From assembly GCA_000314955.1 (NCBI GenBank), contig BAEM01000004.1, positions 1 through 64,000 on the forward strand: 64,000 nt of DNA. The letters are read 5' to 3'. Of the stretch, positions 1 to 10,598 are shown in pieces. The notes under the pieces are model-generated. The model ran no database searches. It saw only the letters and a list, made by a program, of their open reading frames with translations, and was not told the origin of the DNA. The stretch is from Paraglaciecola chathamensis S18K6 (GTDB lineage Bacteria > Pseudomonadota > Gammaproteobacteria > Enterobacterales > Alteromonadaceae). Position 1 is the first letter of the stretch; every line of letters begins with the position of its first letter. Both the position numbers and the translations under genes were made by a program.

Positions 1-20
1 ATTAACGTGGAATGGTATTA
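1..20. repeat. Right terminal inverted repeat of a MITE-like element, cut by the window edge
   Basis: The first 20 bases are identical to bases 43760-43779, which form the outer end of the complete MITE-like element described at 43510-43779. The rest of this copy must lie upstream of the window. The remaining bases to 152 hold no gene and no clear terminator for rluA. Confidence 0.7.
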
Positions 21-152
21 TACAAGAAATTGACGCTCATTAGAGACAATAAAATTAAGGAGTGTAAAAAATACTAACTATTTCATATTCCGATGAACGA
101 GCTTAATGTAAATATGACCCTGTGATCGCAGACATGTAATGTTGGCCGAATG

Positions 153-854
153 TTAGAAGCGACACGGCGCTTCGATTGTCATGGGCTGGTTCGAGTAGGG
201 ATGCAAAAATTCAATCCAAGATGCATGAAGTAATAGGCGCTCAGCGAGTTGTTCGCTCTGGTCATTCGCATATAAGTCACAGCCTAAAATTGGATGCCCC
301 ATCGCCAAACTGTGTATCCGTAATTGATGGGTGCGCCCCGTTTCAGGTGTGAACTCGACGCGAGTTCTAGGCGGGTTTTCGAGGTACTCAATAACGCGGT
401 AATGGCTGATGGCTTCTTTGCCCTGTTCAAAACATATTTTTTGTCGCGGAAAATTAGCAGGATCTTTCGCTATAGGCACACTCACCCTGCCCTCGGGATC
501 CTGGATCTTACCGAATAACACGGCGCTATAGCGCTTCTTTACGCTACGCGCTTGAAATTGCTTGGTAAGCTCGCCATTGCTTTTTTTATCAAGGGCAAGT
601 AGCAATACCCCTGACGTGCCAAAGTCTAGCCGATGAGCCATCAACGCGGTTGGAAACTGCTTCACGATACGGTAGTGCACAGAATCTTTATTCAAGGGGT
701 TCTTCCCCGATAGACTGAGCAAACCACTGGGCTTGTTCACTGCCAATAAATAGTCGTCTTGATACAAGACCGTCACCGCCTCAAAGCAAGGCGGGGCAAT
801 GAAACTGTCGACTATGGGCGTCTCGACAATTTTTTGGGGAATGTCATTTTTCAT
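153..854 (-). CDS. rluA: RluA-type 23S rRNA/tRNA pseudouridine synthase
   Basis: This 233-residue enzyme converts uridine to pseudouridine. E. coli RluA, its closest relative by eye, modifies U746 of 23S rRNA and U32 of several tRNAs. The catalytic motif HRLDFGTSG lies at residues 74-82, with Asp77 as the expected nucleophile, and GRTHQLRIH further on is the second conserved core motif. Length agrees with E. coli RluA (219), and there is no N-terminal S4 domain, as in RluA rather than RluC/RluD. I chose the ATG at 854 because it overlaps the end of rmuC by 11 bases and the longer reading frame adds 40 residues of poor quality that belong to rmuC in another frame. It is probably cotranscribed with rmuC. 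The family call is firm; the exact target site is inferred from similarity. Confidence 0.88.
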   Translation of the reverse strand: MKNDIPQKIVETPIVDSFIAPPCFEAVTVLYQDDYLLAVNKPSGLLSLSGKNPLNKDSVHYRIVKQFPTALMAHRLDFGTSGVLLLALDKKSNGELTKQFQARSVKKRYSAVLFGKIQDPEGRVSVPIAKDPANFPRQKICFEQGKEAISHYRVIEYLENPPRTRVEFTPETGRTHQLRIHSLAMGHPILGCDLYANDQSEQLAERLLLHASWIEFLHPYSNQPMTIEAPCRF

Positions 855-2394
855 CGTGTTGCTCAGAAGCGTTACTGAGCGAATCTTGATTATCTTCAAA
901 CGGCTCGTTGTTAGGCAGCGCAAAGTCGTCATCTTGTAGTAAACGTGCATCGAGTTTTTTGTTTGACTGCACACCTAAGGCTTTAAATTGCTCAGCTTGG
1001 CGGATCAGATTGCCTTTACCCGTGGTGAGCTTATTCATGGCAGCATCATAGTTACGCTGCGTGGACTCCATAGATTTACCCACTTTTTCCATGTCGCTAA
1101 CGAACCCATGAAATTTGTCGTACAGCTTTCCTGCGTTTGCGGCAATTTTCTGGGCGTTTTGATTTTGATATTCGTACTGCCAAATATTATTAATCGTGCG
1201 CAGTGCCACCAATAAGTTCGTCGGGCTGACTAACATTATATTGTTGTCAAACGCCAATTTTACCAATTCAGGCGCATGTTCAGCAGCGAGTAAGAATGCC
1301 GGTTCGATTGGAATAAACATCAAAACGTAATCTAGGGAGCGTAAGCCTTTTAAATCTTGATAATCTTTATTACCTAACTCTTTGATGTGGTTGCGCAAAG
1401 AGGCAACATGTTGATTCAAGTAGACTTGTCGAGACTCCTCATGCTCTTCGTTAAAGTACCGCTCATAAGCCGCAAGTGATACTTTTGAATCGATTACCAC
1501 GTCTTTGTCATTCGGCAAATGTACCACCACATCCGGTTGATAACTTTTGCCGCTATCATTTTTTAAAGCAACTTGGGTGTCAAACTCATGCCCCTCACGC
1601 AGCCCTGACTCCTTTAATACCCGTTCAAGTACCACTTCGCCCCAATTTCCTTGCTGCTTGTTGTCACCTTTTAAAGCTTTGGTCAAGGCAGCGGCATCTT
1701 GGGTGATTTGTCGGTTTAACTCCTTTAAACCCAAAATTTCTGTTTTTAGAGAAGCTCTTTCTTGACCTTCACGCACATATTGATCGCTGACCTGTTTTTT
1801 GAACCCTTCAATCTGGTCTTTCAATGGGTTGAGTAACGCATCTAGCCCTGCTTTACTCGATTGCTGAAAAGAGTTGTTTTTTTGTTCAAAAATCTTGTTT
1901 GCTAGGTTTTCAAACTGTTGCTGTAAACGTTGCTCAGATGATTCAAGTAATGCGAGCTTTTCGTCACTGGCTAGTTTTTCTTGTTCGAAACGGGCCGTTT
2001 TTTCCGCTAGTTCTTCACGCAAGTCTGATGCGTGTTGCTGAATTTGCTGATAATGGCCCTGCCAACGCTTGCTATCTTGCTCAAGCACAGGAATACGTGC
2101 GACTTGCTGCGTTAACTGCCCAAGTTCATTTTGTTGACTTAACTGCACCTGACGTAACTGCGTATTCTCGCTAGTAGACGTATGCAGTGCGTCTTTTAAA
2201 TCTAAAATTTGTTGCTGAACATAACCCTGCGATTGTTGGTAATGTTGCTCTAACTGGCTTTTTATTTCTACATGCTTACGGCGTGATAACAATGCATTTA
2301 TCCACCAGCCGCTAACGATACCCAAGGCGGCGATCGCGCCAAGTAACATTAATAAATTGGGATCATCAAAGGAGAATTGTGCAAGAAAATTCAT
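844..2394 (-). CDS. rmuC: DNA recombination protein RmuC
   Basis: A 516-residue RmuC family protein. In E. coli, rmuC loss raises inversion between short inverted repeats, and a nuclease-like fold is predicted; the biochemical reaction is not established. Residues 14-36 form one hydrophobic segment that would anchor the protein in the inner membrane. About residues 40-200 are rich in Gln, Glu, Lys and Leu with heptad character (coiled coil). The conserved RmuC domain follows at about 210-470, including GNWGEVVLERVL, VVIDSKVSL and LVSPTNLLVAL. The C-terminal 40 residues are acidic and low in complexity. It is followed with an 11-base overlap by rluA. A strong terminator at 2466-2497 separates it from the fumarase gene upstream, so it should have its own promoter. 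Confidence 0.93.
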   Translation of the reverse strand: MNFLAQFSFDDPNLLMLLGAIAALGIVSGWWINALLSRRKHVEIKSQLEQHYQQSQGYVQQQILDLKDALHTSTSENTQLRQVQLSQQNELGQLTQQVARIPVLEQDSKRWQGHYQQIQQHASDLREELAEKTARFEQEKLASDEKLALLESSEQRLQQQFENLANKIFEQKNNSFQQSSKAGLDALLNPLKDQIEGFKKQVSDQYVREGQERASLKTEILGLKELNRQITQDAAALTKALKGDNKQQGNWGEVVLERVLKESGLREGHEFDTQVALKNDSGKSYQPDVVVHLPNDKDVVIDSKVSLAAYERYFNEEHEESRQVYLNQHVASLRNHIKELGNKDYQDLKGLRSLDYVLMFIPIEPAFLLAAEHAPELVKLAFDNNIMLVSPTNLLVALRTINNIWQYEYQNQNAQKIAANAGKLYDKFHGFVSDMEKVGKSMESTQRNYDAAMNKLTTGKGNLIRQAEQFKALGVQSNKKLDARLLQDDDFALPNNEPFEDNQDSLSNASEQHDEK

Positions 2395-2465
2395 AGGGTA
2401 AAAACGGTCCTGTAACTGAAAAGTATAATGGAGAAACCAAAGCGTATTGGCGCAGAATGTAGCAT

Positions 2466-2497
2466 AAAAAAAGGCGCCATTAATACGGCGCCTATTT
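2466..2497 (-). terminator. Rho-independent terminator of the fumarase gene
   Basis: On the minus strand a perfect GGCGCC stem (2487-2492 with 2473-2478) with an 8-base loop is followed by a run of seven T. It lies 18 bases after the fumarase stop codon. Confidence 0.85.
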
Positions 2498-2514
2498 TGG
2501 ATTGAATGAGAAAA

Positions 2515-4038
2515 TTACGCGGTTGCGTTAGCTTCTTGTATTTTCACCTTCCAAATTGCCGGTCCAGTTTCATGGGCATTGGCACCTGTGCTATCTACCG
2601 CAACGGTGACTGGCATATCTTTGACTTCAAACTCATAGATGGCTTCCATTCCTAGGTCTTCAAAGGCTACAACCCGTGACTTTTTGATGGCTTTAGACAC
2701 CAAGTAAGCTGCCCCGCCCACTGCCATCAAGTAAACCGCTTTGTGTTTGGCAATGCTATTCACTGTAGCTGGGCCGCGCTCTGCTTTGCCAATCATGCCG
2801 ATAAGCCCGGTTTGCTCTAGCATTAAATCAGTGAATTTATCCATACGCGTTGCAGTAGTTGGTCCGGCGGGACCAACTACTTCGTCACCTACTGCATCAA
2901 CAGGGCCAACGTAGTAAATGAAACGGTCCGTTAAATCAACGCCATCAGGTAAACCTTCACCGCTATCCAACATGGTTTGAATACGTTTATGAGCCGCATC
3001 ACGACCGGTTAACATCTTGCCCGAAAGCAATACAGTTTCCCCTACTTTCCACTCTTGAATGTCTTCTTTTTTAACGTCATCTAAGTTCACCCGGCGAGTG
3101 TCTTTGCTGACTTCCCACGTTACTTCAGGCCAATCATTCAAATCAGGTGGCGTAAATTCAGCTGCGCCCGAGCCATCAAGATGGAAATGTGCATGACGGG
3201 TTGCTGCACAGTTAGGGATCATGGTCACAGGAAGTGAAGCAGCATGGGTAGGCAATGACTTGATTTTTATATCGACGACGGTTGTTAAACCACCAAGGCC
3301 TTGGGCACCAATCCCTAAGTCATTTACTTTCTTAAAGATTTCTAAGCGTAGCTTTTCTTCGGTCGTTTCGGCGCCTCTGTCCATGAGTTCTTGGATATCA
3401 ACGGGATCCATCAAGCTCTCTTTAGCCAATACCGCTGATTTTTCAGCTGTGCCACCGATGCCTATACCAAGCATCCCTGGTGGGCACCAACCAGCTCCCA
3501 TAGTAGGTAACGTTTTGACGACCCAATCTGCGATGCTGTCATTGGGGTTTAGCATAACCATTTTAGATTTGTTTTCTGAACCGCCCCCTTTCGCGGCAAT
3601 CATTACTTCAATACCTTCCCCTGGCACAGTATCGATGTGCACAACGGCTGGGGTATTGTCTTTGGTGTTTTTACGTGCGCCAGCAGGGTCAGCAACGATA
3701 GAAGCCCGCAATGGGTTGTCTTTGTTGTTGTAAGCGCGGCGTGTACCTTCATCAACCATTTGTTGAACCGTCAGGTCAGTTTTATCCCACTGTACGCCCA
3801 TGCCAATTTTCACAAAACAGGTCACTATGCCTGTGTCTTGGCATAACGGACGTTTGCCTTCAGCTGACATACGCGAATTAATCAGTATTTGCGCCATTGC
3901 ATCTTTCGCAGCCTGGCTTTCTTCCTTGTTGTAGGCCTTCTCGACGGCCTTGATATAATCTAGCGGGTGATAATAGGAAATAAACTGCAAAGAATCTTCA
4001 ATGCTATCGATAAAGTCCTGTTGACGGATAACAGCCAT
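2515..4038 (-). CDS. fum: Fumarate hydratase, class I (iron-sulfur)
   Basis: A 507-residue class I fumarase that interconverts fumarate and L-malate in the citric acid cycle, using an oxygen-sensitive [4Fe-4S] cluster. The N-terminal part carries LCQDTGIV (Cys66), GWCPPGMLG (Cys185) and IPNCAATRH (Cys277), the three cysteines expected to bind the cluster. The C-terminal domain has VGPAGPTTATRMD and GKAERG, typical of the beta part fused in one chain. The length matches the single-polypeptide FumA/FumB type rather than two-subunit enzymes. It starts at an ATG and stands alone, between its own terminator and the divergent pabB gene. Class I family members can also act on mesaconate or tartrate; nothing here separates these, but fumarase is by far the most likely role. 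Confidence 0.93.
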   Translation of the reverse strand: MAVIRQQDFIDSIEDSLQFISYYHPLDYIKAVEKAYNKEESQAAKDAMAQILINSRMSAEGKRPLCQDTGIVTCFVKIGMGVQWDKTDLTVQQMVDEGTRRAYNNKDNPLRASIVADPAGARKNTKDNTPAVVHIDTVPGEGIEVMIAAKGGGSENKSKMVMLNPNDSIADWVVKTLPTMGAGWCPPGMLGIGIGGTAEKSAVLAKESLMDPVDIQELMDRGAETTEEKLRLEIFKKVNDLGIGAQGLGGLTTVVDIKIKSLPTHAASLPVTMIPNCAATRHAHFHLDGSGAAEFTPPDLNDWPEVTWEVSKDTRRVNLDDVKKEDIQEWKVGETVLLSGKMLTGRDAAHKRIQTMLDSGEGLPDGVDLTDRFIYYVGPVDAVGDEVVGPAGPTTATRMDKFTDLMLEQTGLIGMIGKAERGPATVNSIAKHKAVYLMAVGGAAYLVSKAIKKSRVVAFEDLGMEAIYEFEVKDMPVTVAVDSTGANAHETGPAIWKVKIQEANATA

Positions 4039-4236
4039 AGTTGCCTCTTGTTTGATGTGTCACATAGTTTCGACAAAGTCACGTCAAAGCGCTCGACAAT
4101 TGTCGTTCGTAGGTCGCGCATATGATAACCTGTGATGATTGATTGCTCCACGATAAATCGCCTTCTACGTCCCGCAATGCGTGTTTTAGGCAATTATCAA
4201 ACGATTGAACTCGCTAAACTTAACGGAAATTCAGCT

Positions 4237-5673
4237 TTGCCAACCCTTACCATCACCCCGCTAACCACAACTAAAAACCCCAGTATGAGTCACTTGTTCC
4301 AGCACTTTTCCAAACAAGATTGGGCCATATTACTCGACTCAGCGGACAGCACTCACATTGATGGCCGATACGATATGATGGTGGCAAACCCTATCGCAAC
4401 ACTCGTTACCAAGGGAAATAGCACGCAAATTTGTTATCCGCTACAGCCGCAAAACAATGACCTTAGCCACAGCGATCCTATGTCTTTGGTGCAAACCGTG
4501 TTAGAGCAATGTTTAGGCAAACATACTGATTTAGAACAAACACCTTCAGGGAATTCGTCTTCACTGCCCTTTAAGGCGGGCGCTATGGGCTATTTTGGTT
4601 ACGATTTGGGTCGCAGGTTCGAGGATTTGCCGCAACAGGCAATGGACCCGTATTTAGCACCTGATATGGCAGTCGGCATTTATCATTGGGCTGTCATTAA
4701 AGACAACCACACCCAGCAGTTTTACTTATGCCATTTTCCCATTGCACAAACCGACAACGCACCGACTGCCGCTGAGTTAAACGCCTTATTAGAAGATAGT
4801 GATGAAAATGATACCGGCCTTGCAGAGACTTTTACTCTAAATGGACAGTGGCAGTCTAATATGGAGCAAAGCCAGTACGTTAAAAAAATAGACACCATTA
4901 ACGCCTATTTACATAGCGGTGACTGCTATCAAGTCAACCTGGCCCAGCGTTTTGATGCCCCATACACTGGGGATGAATACCAAGCATATTTACGCTTACG
5001 TCGTGCCAACAAAGCGCCGTTTTCTGCTTTTATACGCGTTCCAGAAGCCGTGATAATCAGTATTTCGCCGGAACGGTTTTTGTCGGTTGATAGACAGGGC
5101 AAGGTGCAAACTAAGCCCATTAAAGGCACCCGCCCTCGTTCTTCAGATAAAGCGCTAGACCAGCAGAATATTCAAGCGCTGCAGAAATCGAGCAAAGATC
5201 AGGCGGAAAACCTAATGATTGTTGACCTACTGCGCAATGATTTGAGCAAATCGTGCGAGCCACACTCGGTAGATGTACCTGCGTTATTTGAAATTGAAAG
5301 CTTTGCCGCTGTGCATCATTTGGTGAGCACGGTTACCGGCCAGCTAGCAGAGGAGCACACGCCTCTTTCTTTACTAAGAGGCGCATTTCCAGGAGGCTCT
5401 ATTACAGGAGCCCCTAAAATTCGCGCCATGCAGATCATTGAAGAGCTAGAGCCTCATAGGCGCAACATCTACTGTGGCAGTATCGGATACTTAGGTATCG
5501 ACGGAGATATGGACACCAGTATATGTATTCGTACATTATTACTCGAAGATTCACATCTATATTGCTGGGCAGGCGGCGGGATAGTGCTAGATTCATTACC
5601 GCTAGACGAATACCAGGAAAGTTTAGACAAAGTGTGTAAAATACTGCCCGTATTAATGGAAGGGAACGCCTAA
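4237..5673 (+). CDS. pabB: Aminodeoxychorismate synthase component I (PabB)
   Basis: PabB aminates chorismate to 4-amino-4-deoxychorismate, the precursor of p-aminobenzoate for folate. It normally works with the glutaminase PabA, which is not in this window. The chorismate-binding fold is clear: GDCYQVNLAQRF, FSAFIRVP, PIKGTRPR, the signature ending GSITGAPK, and IYCGSIGYLG. The frame is open from a GTG at 4132. I place the start at TTG 4237 because GGA sits about nine bases before it and the following PTLTITPL resembles PabB N-termini as I remember them. Rivals are ATG 4177 and ATG 4285, the latter giving 462 residues against 453 in E. coli. It is followed after four bases by nudL and then sdaA, the same trio as in E. 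coli. The identity is secure, the start is not. Confidence 0.9.
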   Translation: MPTLTITPLTTTKNPSMSHLFQHFSKQDWAILLDSADSTHIDGRYDMMVANPIATLVTKGNSTQICYPLQPQNNDLSHSDPMSLVQTVLEQCLGKHTDLEQTPSGNSSSLPFKAGAMGYFGYDLGRRFEDLPQQAMDPYLAPDMAVGIYHWAVIKDNHTQQFYLCHFPIAQTDNAPTAAELNALLEDSDENDTGLAETFTLNGQWQSNMEQSQYVKKIDTINAYLHSGDCYQVNLAQRFDAPYTGDEYQAYLRLRRANKAPFSAFIRVPEAVIISISPERFLSVDRQGKVQTKPIKGTRPRSSDKALDQQNIQALQKSSKDQAENLMIVDLLRNDLSKSCEPHSVDVPALFEIESFAAVHHLVSTVTGQLAEEHTPLSLLRGAFPGGSITGAPKIRAMQIIEELEPHRRNIYCGSIGYLGIDGDMDTSICIRTLLLEDSHLYCWAGGGIVLDSLPLDEYQESLDKVCKILPVLMEGNA

Positions 5674-5677
5674 GCAC

Positions 5678-6271
5678 ATGAATAAGAATGAATTTATTTC
5701 TCGCTTTCATCATGCTCGCACCATTCAACCTGAAATGGACTATCCCCTACGCACAGCAGGCAAACCTGCAGCTGTGCTAATGCCCATGCTTGAAAAAGAG
5801 GGTGAATTGAGCATGTTATTCACATTGCGCGCTCGCCATCTAAAACATCATGCTGGTCAAGTGAGTTTCCCAGGCGGCAAGCAAGAACCAAGCGACGAAA
5901 ACTTACTGCGTACAGCCTTACGTGAGACCCATGAAGAAATCGGTATTCACCCTCAATGTATTGACGTGATAGGCAGCCTTCCGCGTTATCGCACCGTGAG
6001 CCGCTATGAGGTAATCCCATATGTAGGCTTTGTAAGTATGCCCCTTGAATTAACCTTAGATACCAACGAAGTTGAATCCGTGTTTGAGGTTCCTCTTTCG
6101 TTCCTACTCGATAGAAACAATCATTTTATTCATTGGGTAAAACGTAAGAATTCAGTTCAGCATCCCATCTACTTTATTAAATGGCATGAACAGGTTATTT
6201 GGGGAGCCACAGCTGCCTTTGTGCGCGTGTTATCAAACCATATTGCACAAGACCTTTCAGCCCAGAACTAA
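5678..6271 (+). CDS. nudL: Nudix hydrolase, CoA pyrophosphatase type (NudL)
   Basis: A 197-residue Nudix protein of the NudL (YeaB) group, expected to split coenzyme A into 4'-phosphopantetheine and 3',5'-ADP. The Nudix box runs from about Gly67 to Ile90, with the REXXEEXGI core seen as RETHEEIGI, and is preceded by HHAGQVSFPGGK, the NuCoA-type motif that distinguishes CoA pyrophosphatases from other Nudix enzymes. It starts four bases after pabB with a ribosome-binding site inside the pabB end (AAGGGAA), so the two genes should be cotranscribed. Position between pabB and sdaA repeats the E. coli order. Confidence 0.9.
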   Translation: MNKNEFISRFHHARTIQPEMDYPLRTAGKPAAVLMPMLEKEGELSMLFTLRARHLKHHAGQVSFPGGKQEPSDENLLRTALRETHEEIGIHPQCIDVIGSLPRYRTVSRYEVIPYVGFVSMPLELTLDTNEVESVFEVPLSFLLDRNNHFIHWVKRKNSVQHPIYFIKWHEQVIWGATAAFVRVLSNHIAQDLSAQN

Positions 6272-6406
6272 TACCTGCCTTTCTTACGTTTATCGCAACA
6301 AAATCTTTACATTGTTTAATGGCAATATATCGAAATCGATAGTTGTTCCTTTGTCTACAAACCTGCACAATTGACGCCTCAATTATTCAAAAGGTTTTGC
6401 GTTTTT

Positions 6407-7780
6407 ATGATCAGTGTTTTTGATATGTTCAGTGTTGGTATTGGCCCGTCTAGTTCACATACTGTGGGCCCCATGCGTGCGGCGAAAGAATTTAACCAAC
6501 AATTAAAAACACAAGACTTTTTTGCCAAGACAGACGAAGTTCGCGCTGAACTATTTGGTAGCCTAGGGCAAACGGGTAAAGGTCACGGCACAGGCAAAGC
6601 AGTGATCCTAGGTTTGCTCGGACATGCACCTGAAAGCGTAGATGCCAGTGCCATAGACGGCATGCTCGAAGAAGTTGAAAAAACGCAAAAATTATTGTTA
6701 GACCAAGAGCGTTTAGTGAAGTTTGCGGCCAAAGACGCTATCGTTTTTCACCGCCGCAAAACCCTACCCCATCATGCCAATGGCATGACCATTCATGCGC
6801 TACATAAAGGCGATATCATTGCATCCCAATCTTATTATTCAATTGGTGGTGGCTTTATTATTCGCGCTGAAGACTTTTTAGAGCAAAAAACCGCTGCCCT
6901 TACCTTAGTAGAAAAACCGGTACCGTTCGCCTTTTCAAGCGCAGAGGAATTAGTCCGCTTGTGTAAAGAAAACGGTCTATCAATAAGTTCGTTGATGTAT
7001 CGCAACGAACAAGTTTTTCAAACAAAGAATGACATTACCGACAAGCTTTGGCATATCTGGCAGGTGATGGACGAATGCATTCAAACCGGTATAAAAACTG
7101 AAGGTATCTTACCTGGTGGCTTAAAAGTAACGCGCAGAGCACCGGGCTTACACCGTCGCCTTCAAAGTGAGAAAAACGCCGACCCTATGGTGGCCATGGA
7201 CTGGGTGAATTTATTTGCACTGGCCGTTAACGAAGAAAACGCCGCGGGCGGCCGTGTGGTAACCGCCCCAACCAATGGAGCGGCAGGTATTTTACCAGCC
7301 GTGCTGTGTTACTTTGATAAGTTTGTGCGTCCTGTAGACAAAGACATTGTCAGTCGCTACTTACTCACTGCTGCCGCTATTGGTATTTTGTATAAAAAGA
7401 ATGCGTCTATTTCCGGTGCTGAAGTGGGCTGCCAAGGTGAAGTGGGCGTCGCTTGCTCAATGGCAGCAGGCGCATTAACTGAAATAATCGGCGGTTCGGT
7501 AGATGCAGTAGAAAACGCCGCCGAAATTGGTATGGAACACAACCTTGGCTTAACGTGCGACCCAGTGGGAGGATTAGTTCAAGTCCCTTGTATTGAACGT
7601 AATGCCATGGGCGCAATTAAAGCAATTAACGCCTCTCGCCTAGCCCTGCGTGGTAGTGGTCAGCATAAAGTGTCTCTTGATAAGGTGATTAAAACTATGT
7701 GGGATACGGGTAACGACATGAAATCAAAATACAAAGAAACAGCCAGAGGCGGTTTAGCGGTTAACATTATCGAGTGTTAA
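6407..7780 (+). CDS. sdaA: L-serine dehydratase, iron-sulfur dependent
   Basis: A single-chain L-serine dehydratase (457 residues) that deaminates L-serine to pyruvate and ammonia using a [4Fe-4S] cluster. The start [14 protein letters not shown] and the following [12 protein letters not shown] are hallmarks of the beta domain. The C-terminal alpha domain has [27 protein letters not shown] and [14 protein letters not shown], which supply the cluster cysteines. I use ATG 6407, which aligns with the E. coli SdaA start; an upstream TTG at 6371 would add 12 residues without support. It lies about 135 bases downstream of nudL, so it may have its own promoter. A terminator follows at 7814. Confidence 0.95.
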   Translation: MISVFDMFSVGIGPSSSHTVGPMRAAKEFNQQLKTQDFFAKTDEVRAELFGSLGQTGKGHGTGKAVILGLLGHAPESVDASAIDGMLEEVEKTQKLLLDQERLVKFAAKDAIVFHRRKTLPHHANGMTIHALHKGDIIASQSYYSIGGGFIIRAEDFLEQKTAALTLVEKPVPFAFSSAEELVRLCKENGLSISSLMYRNEQVFQTKNDITDKLWHIWQVMDECIQTGIKTEGILPGGLKVTRRAPGLHRRLQSEKNADPMVAMDWVNLFALAVNEENAAGGRVVTAPTNGAAGILPAVLCYFDKFVRPVDKDIVSRYLLTAAAIGILYKKNASISGAEVGCQGEVGVACSMAAGALTEIIGGSVDAVENAAEIGMEHNLGLTCDPVGGLVQVPCIERNAMGAIKAINASRLALRGSGQHKVSLDKVIKTMWDTGNDMKSKYKETARGGLAVNIIEC

Positions 7781-7813
7781 TGCGTTTCATATTTTCGCTC
7801 TGGCGCTAGGCAC

Positions 7814-7846
7814 AAAAAAAGAGGCAATATTTTGCCTCTTTTTTTA
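7814..7846. terminator. Bidirectional terminator between sdaA and cysB
   Basis: The hairpin AGAGGCA / TGCCTCT is flanked by A-runs on the left and T-runs on the right, so it can stop transcription from sdaA (plus) and from cysB (minus). Confidence 0.85.
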
Positions 7847-7901
7847 TTTTAGGATGATTAATGTCCGCTTAAGCTCATTTCAAGTACACAAATTGACCGC
7901 A

Positions 7902-8906
<1,005 letters not shown>

Positions 8907-9071
8907 CTATATATATTAATTTCTTATATACCGAGCGGGCCATTAATTCCATAACATTTTAACGAAAATGCTAAATTTTTCGATATGGCCAGACACTAAC
9001 GCATTGTAAACTAAAGGATACTCGATTTTTATGCTAGTGTATTCTAGTCATTTATCAGCTCACGGTTAAGT

Positions 9072-9767
9072 ATGAACAACGACAACGGACAAATTGATTT
9101 TGCCACAGTATTAGCCTCAGCGGTGCACGACATGAAAAATTCTTTATGTCTGCTCATTCAATCCATTGAAAATCTCGGGCACACGCTAAAAGACCAAGAT
9201 AATGAAGTGGGTGAACATTTCGCTTCTGCACACTACGAAGCGTCTCGCTTAAATACTGGGTTAGTTCAATTATTGTCTTTGTACCGAGCAGGCATGGACA
9301 ATATGCCACTAAACATAGATGAACACTACATCGAAGATGTCATCGATGAAATACTTGCCACCAATGAGAGCTATATAAATCATAAAAAAATCACCCTAAA
9401 CATTGAGCAAGAACCCGACTTAATGGGATACTTCGACGCTGATTTAATTAGCTTATTGCTCAACGACATGCTGATTAACTCTATGCGATACAGTAACAAG
9501 CATATTTTGCTCAAAGTGTTCAGCGACGCCCATCATCTTATATTTGAAGTACAAGACGACGGACCGGGGTATCCAAATAGTATGCTTGAAGCAAATACTG
9601 TCACTATGCAAAATTATGATATCAGCCAAGGGCGAACTGGCCTTGGCTTGTTTTTTGCTAGGTTAATCGCAGAAGCACACAAAGCGCACGACAGCACAGG
9701 CTCCATTTCACTTGCGAATGGTGGCTCGTTAGGCGGCAGCGTATTTACCTTAAAAATTCCTGTCTAG
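9072..9767 (+). CDS. Orphan histidine kinase without a sensory domain
   Basis: A small (231-residue) soluble histidine kinase. The H-box is at SAVHDMKNSL with His19 as the likely phosphorylated residue. A four-helix dimerisation region continues to about residue 75. The ATPase domain has an N-box around Asn136 (NDMLINSMRYS), a G1 box DDGPGY (Asp163) and a G2 box GRTGLGLFF (188-196), so all ATP-binding motifs are present. No sensing domain, membrane segment or HAMP domain precedes the H-box, so it must take its input from a partner protein. No response regulator is adjacent. The next gene, 41 bases downstream on the same strand, encodes a membrane-anchored coiled-coil protein and may form part of the same unit. 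The kinase fold is certain; the pathway is unknown. Confidence 0.85.
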   Translation: MNNDNGQIDFATVLASAVHDMKNSLCLLIQSIENLGHTLKDQDNEVGEHFASAHYEASRLNTGLVQLLSLYRAGMDNMPLNIDEHYIEDVIDEILATNESYINHKKITLNIEQEPDLMGYFDADLISLLLNDMLINSMRYSNKHILLKVFSDAHHLIFEVQDDGPGYPNSMLEANTVTMQNYDISQGRTGLGLFFARLIAEAHKAHDSTGSISLANGGSLGGSVFTLKIPV

Positions 9768-9808
9768 CATTTGCCTGTTCAGGTCAGTGGCGAAAAATAG
9801 AGTAATAA

Positions 9809-10576
9809 ATGATCTTCCCTATAATAATTGTTCTTATCGTATCGTTAATTGTCATGGCTATCATAGTAAACGCCGTGCAACAGCATCGAAATAAGGTCGA
9901 GTCTGAAAAACGCATCGAAGTAGCAAAACAGAAAAACGTTATCGATGAAACGGAAGAAATTATACTTGCCACCGAACACATCAAAGTCAGTCAGCAATTA
10001 AAATATATTTTGCAACAGCGTATTCTGAACGCGCTGAAAATTATTGCGCAGATCAACCCAAGTGTGATGGATATTAATAGTCGCCTAGAAGCGGCTAACA
10101 ATAAATTGAAGGAGTTCGCTGGCAACCAAGAGCCGGTTTCAAGTGACTCGTTCTCCCTGCCTAGTAGCGACAAACAAGTCGTTGTTTACATAAAATGCGT
10201 TAAGAAGATGCGCGGTCTGCTGCGCTCTGAATACACAAAAGGACGTGTGGATAGCAGTGCTTTTGTGGTCGAAGACAAGTTTTTAGAACGCCTACAACTT
10301 CGGGCAAATGTTGAAACGTTAATGCGCCGAGGTGAATCGTCTATACAAGCTCAACAACTGGGCTCCGCCCGCCAATGCATCGAAAAAGCAATCACCGCCT
10401 TGGATAGTCAAGCCCAGCCAGACGACTATATTATTCAGCGCAAGCAAGAGCTAGAAGGGAAACTAAAACAAATTCAAGACAGTTTACGTTCAGCCAATAC
10501 GGAAGATGTACTCAAACGCAAAGAGTCGGAACGTAATGAGTTAGATGAATTATTCTCAGAAAAGAAAAAATGGTAG
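9809..10576 (+). CDS. Membrane-anchored coiled-coil protein of unknown function
   Basis: I do not recognise this 255-residue protein. Residues 2-23 are a strongly hydrophobic segment (FPIIIVLIVSLIVMAIIV) that would act as an uncleaved N-terminal anchor, with the rest in the cytoplasm because positive charges follow it. Residues 30-120 are helical and charged with heptad-like spacing. Residues 150-235 contain two or three amphipathic helices reminiscent of a TPR-like hairpin (ARQCIEKAITALDSQAQPDD), and the C-terminus is rich in Lys and Glu. It starts 41 bases after the orphan histidine kinase and is likely in its operon. Homologues may exist across Alteromonadales, but that is only my expectation. 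Confidence 0.75.
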   Translation: MIFPIIIVLIVSLIVMAIIVNAVQQHRNKVESEKRIEVAKQKNVIDETEEIILATEHIKVSQQLKYILQQRILNALKIIAQINPSVMDINSRLEAANNKLKEFAGNQEPVSSDSFSLPSSDKQVVVYIKCVKKMRGLLRSEYTKGRVDSSAFVVEDKFLERLQLRANVETLMRRGESSIQAQQLGSARQCIEKAITALDSQAQPDDYIIQRKQELEGKLKQIQDSLRSANTEDVLKRKESERNELDELFSEKKKW

Positions 10577-10598
10577 AGCAACGAAATGCGCCTTTGTG

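Noticed and set aside
3221-3733. A 170-residue frame opposite the fumarase gene
   Set aside because: It is antisense to conserved fumarase sequence and has no recognisable motif or ribosome-binding site.
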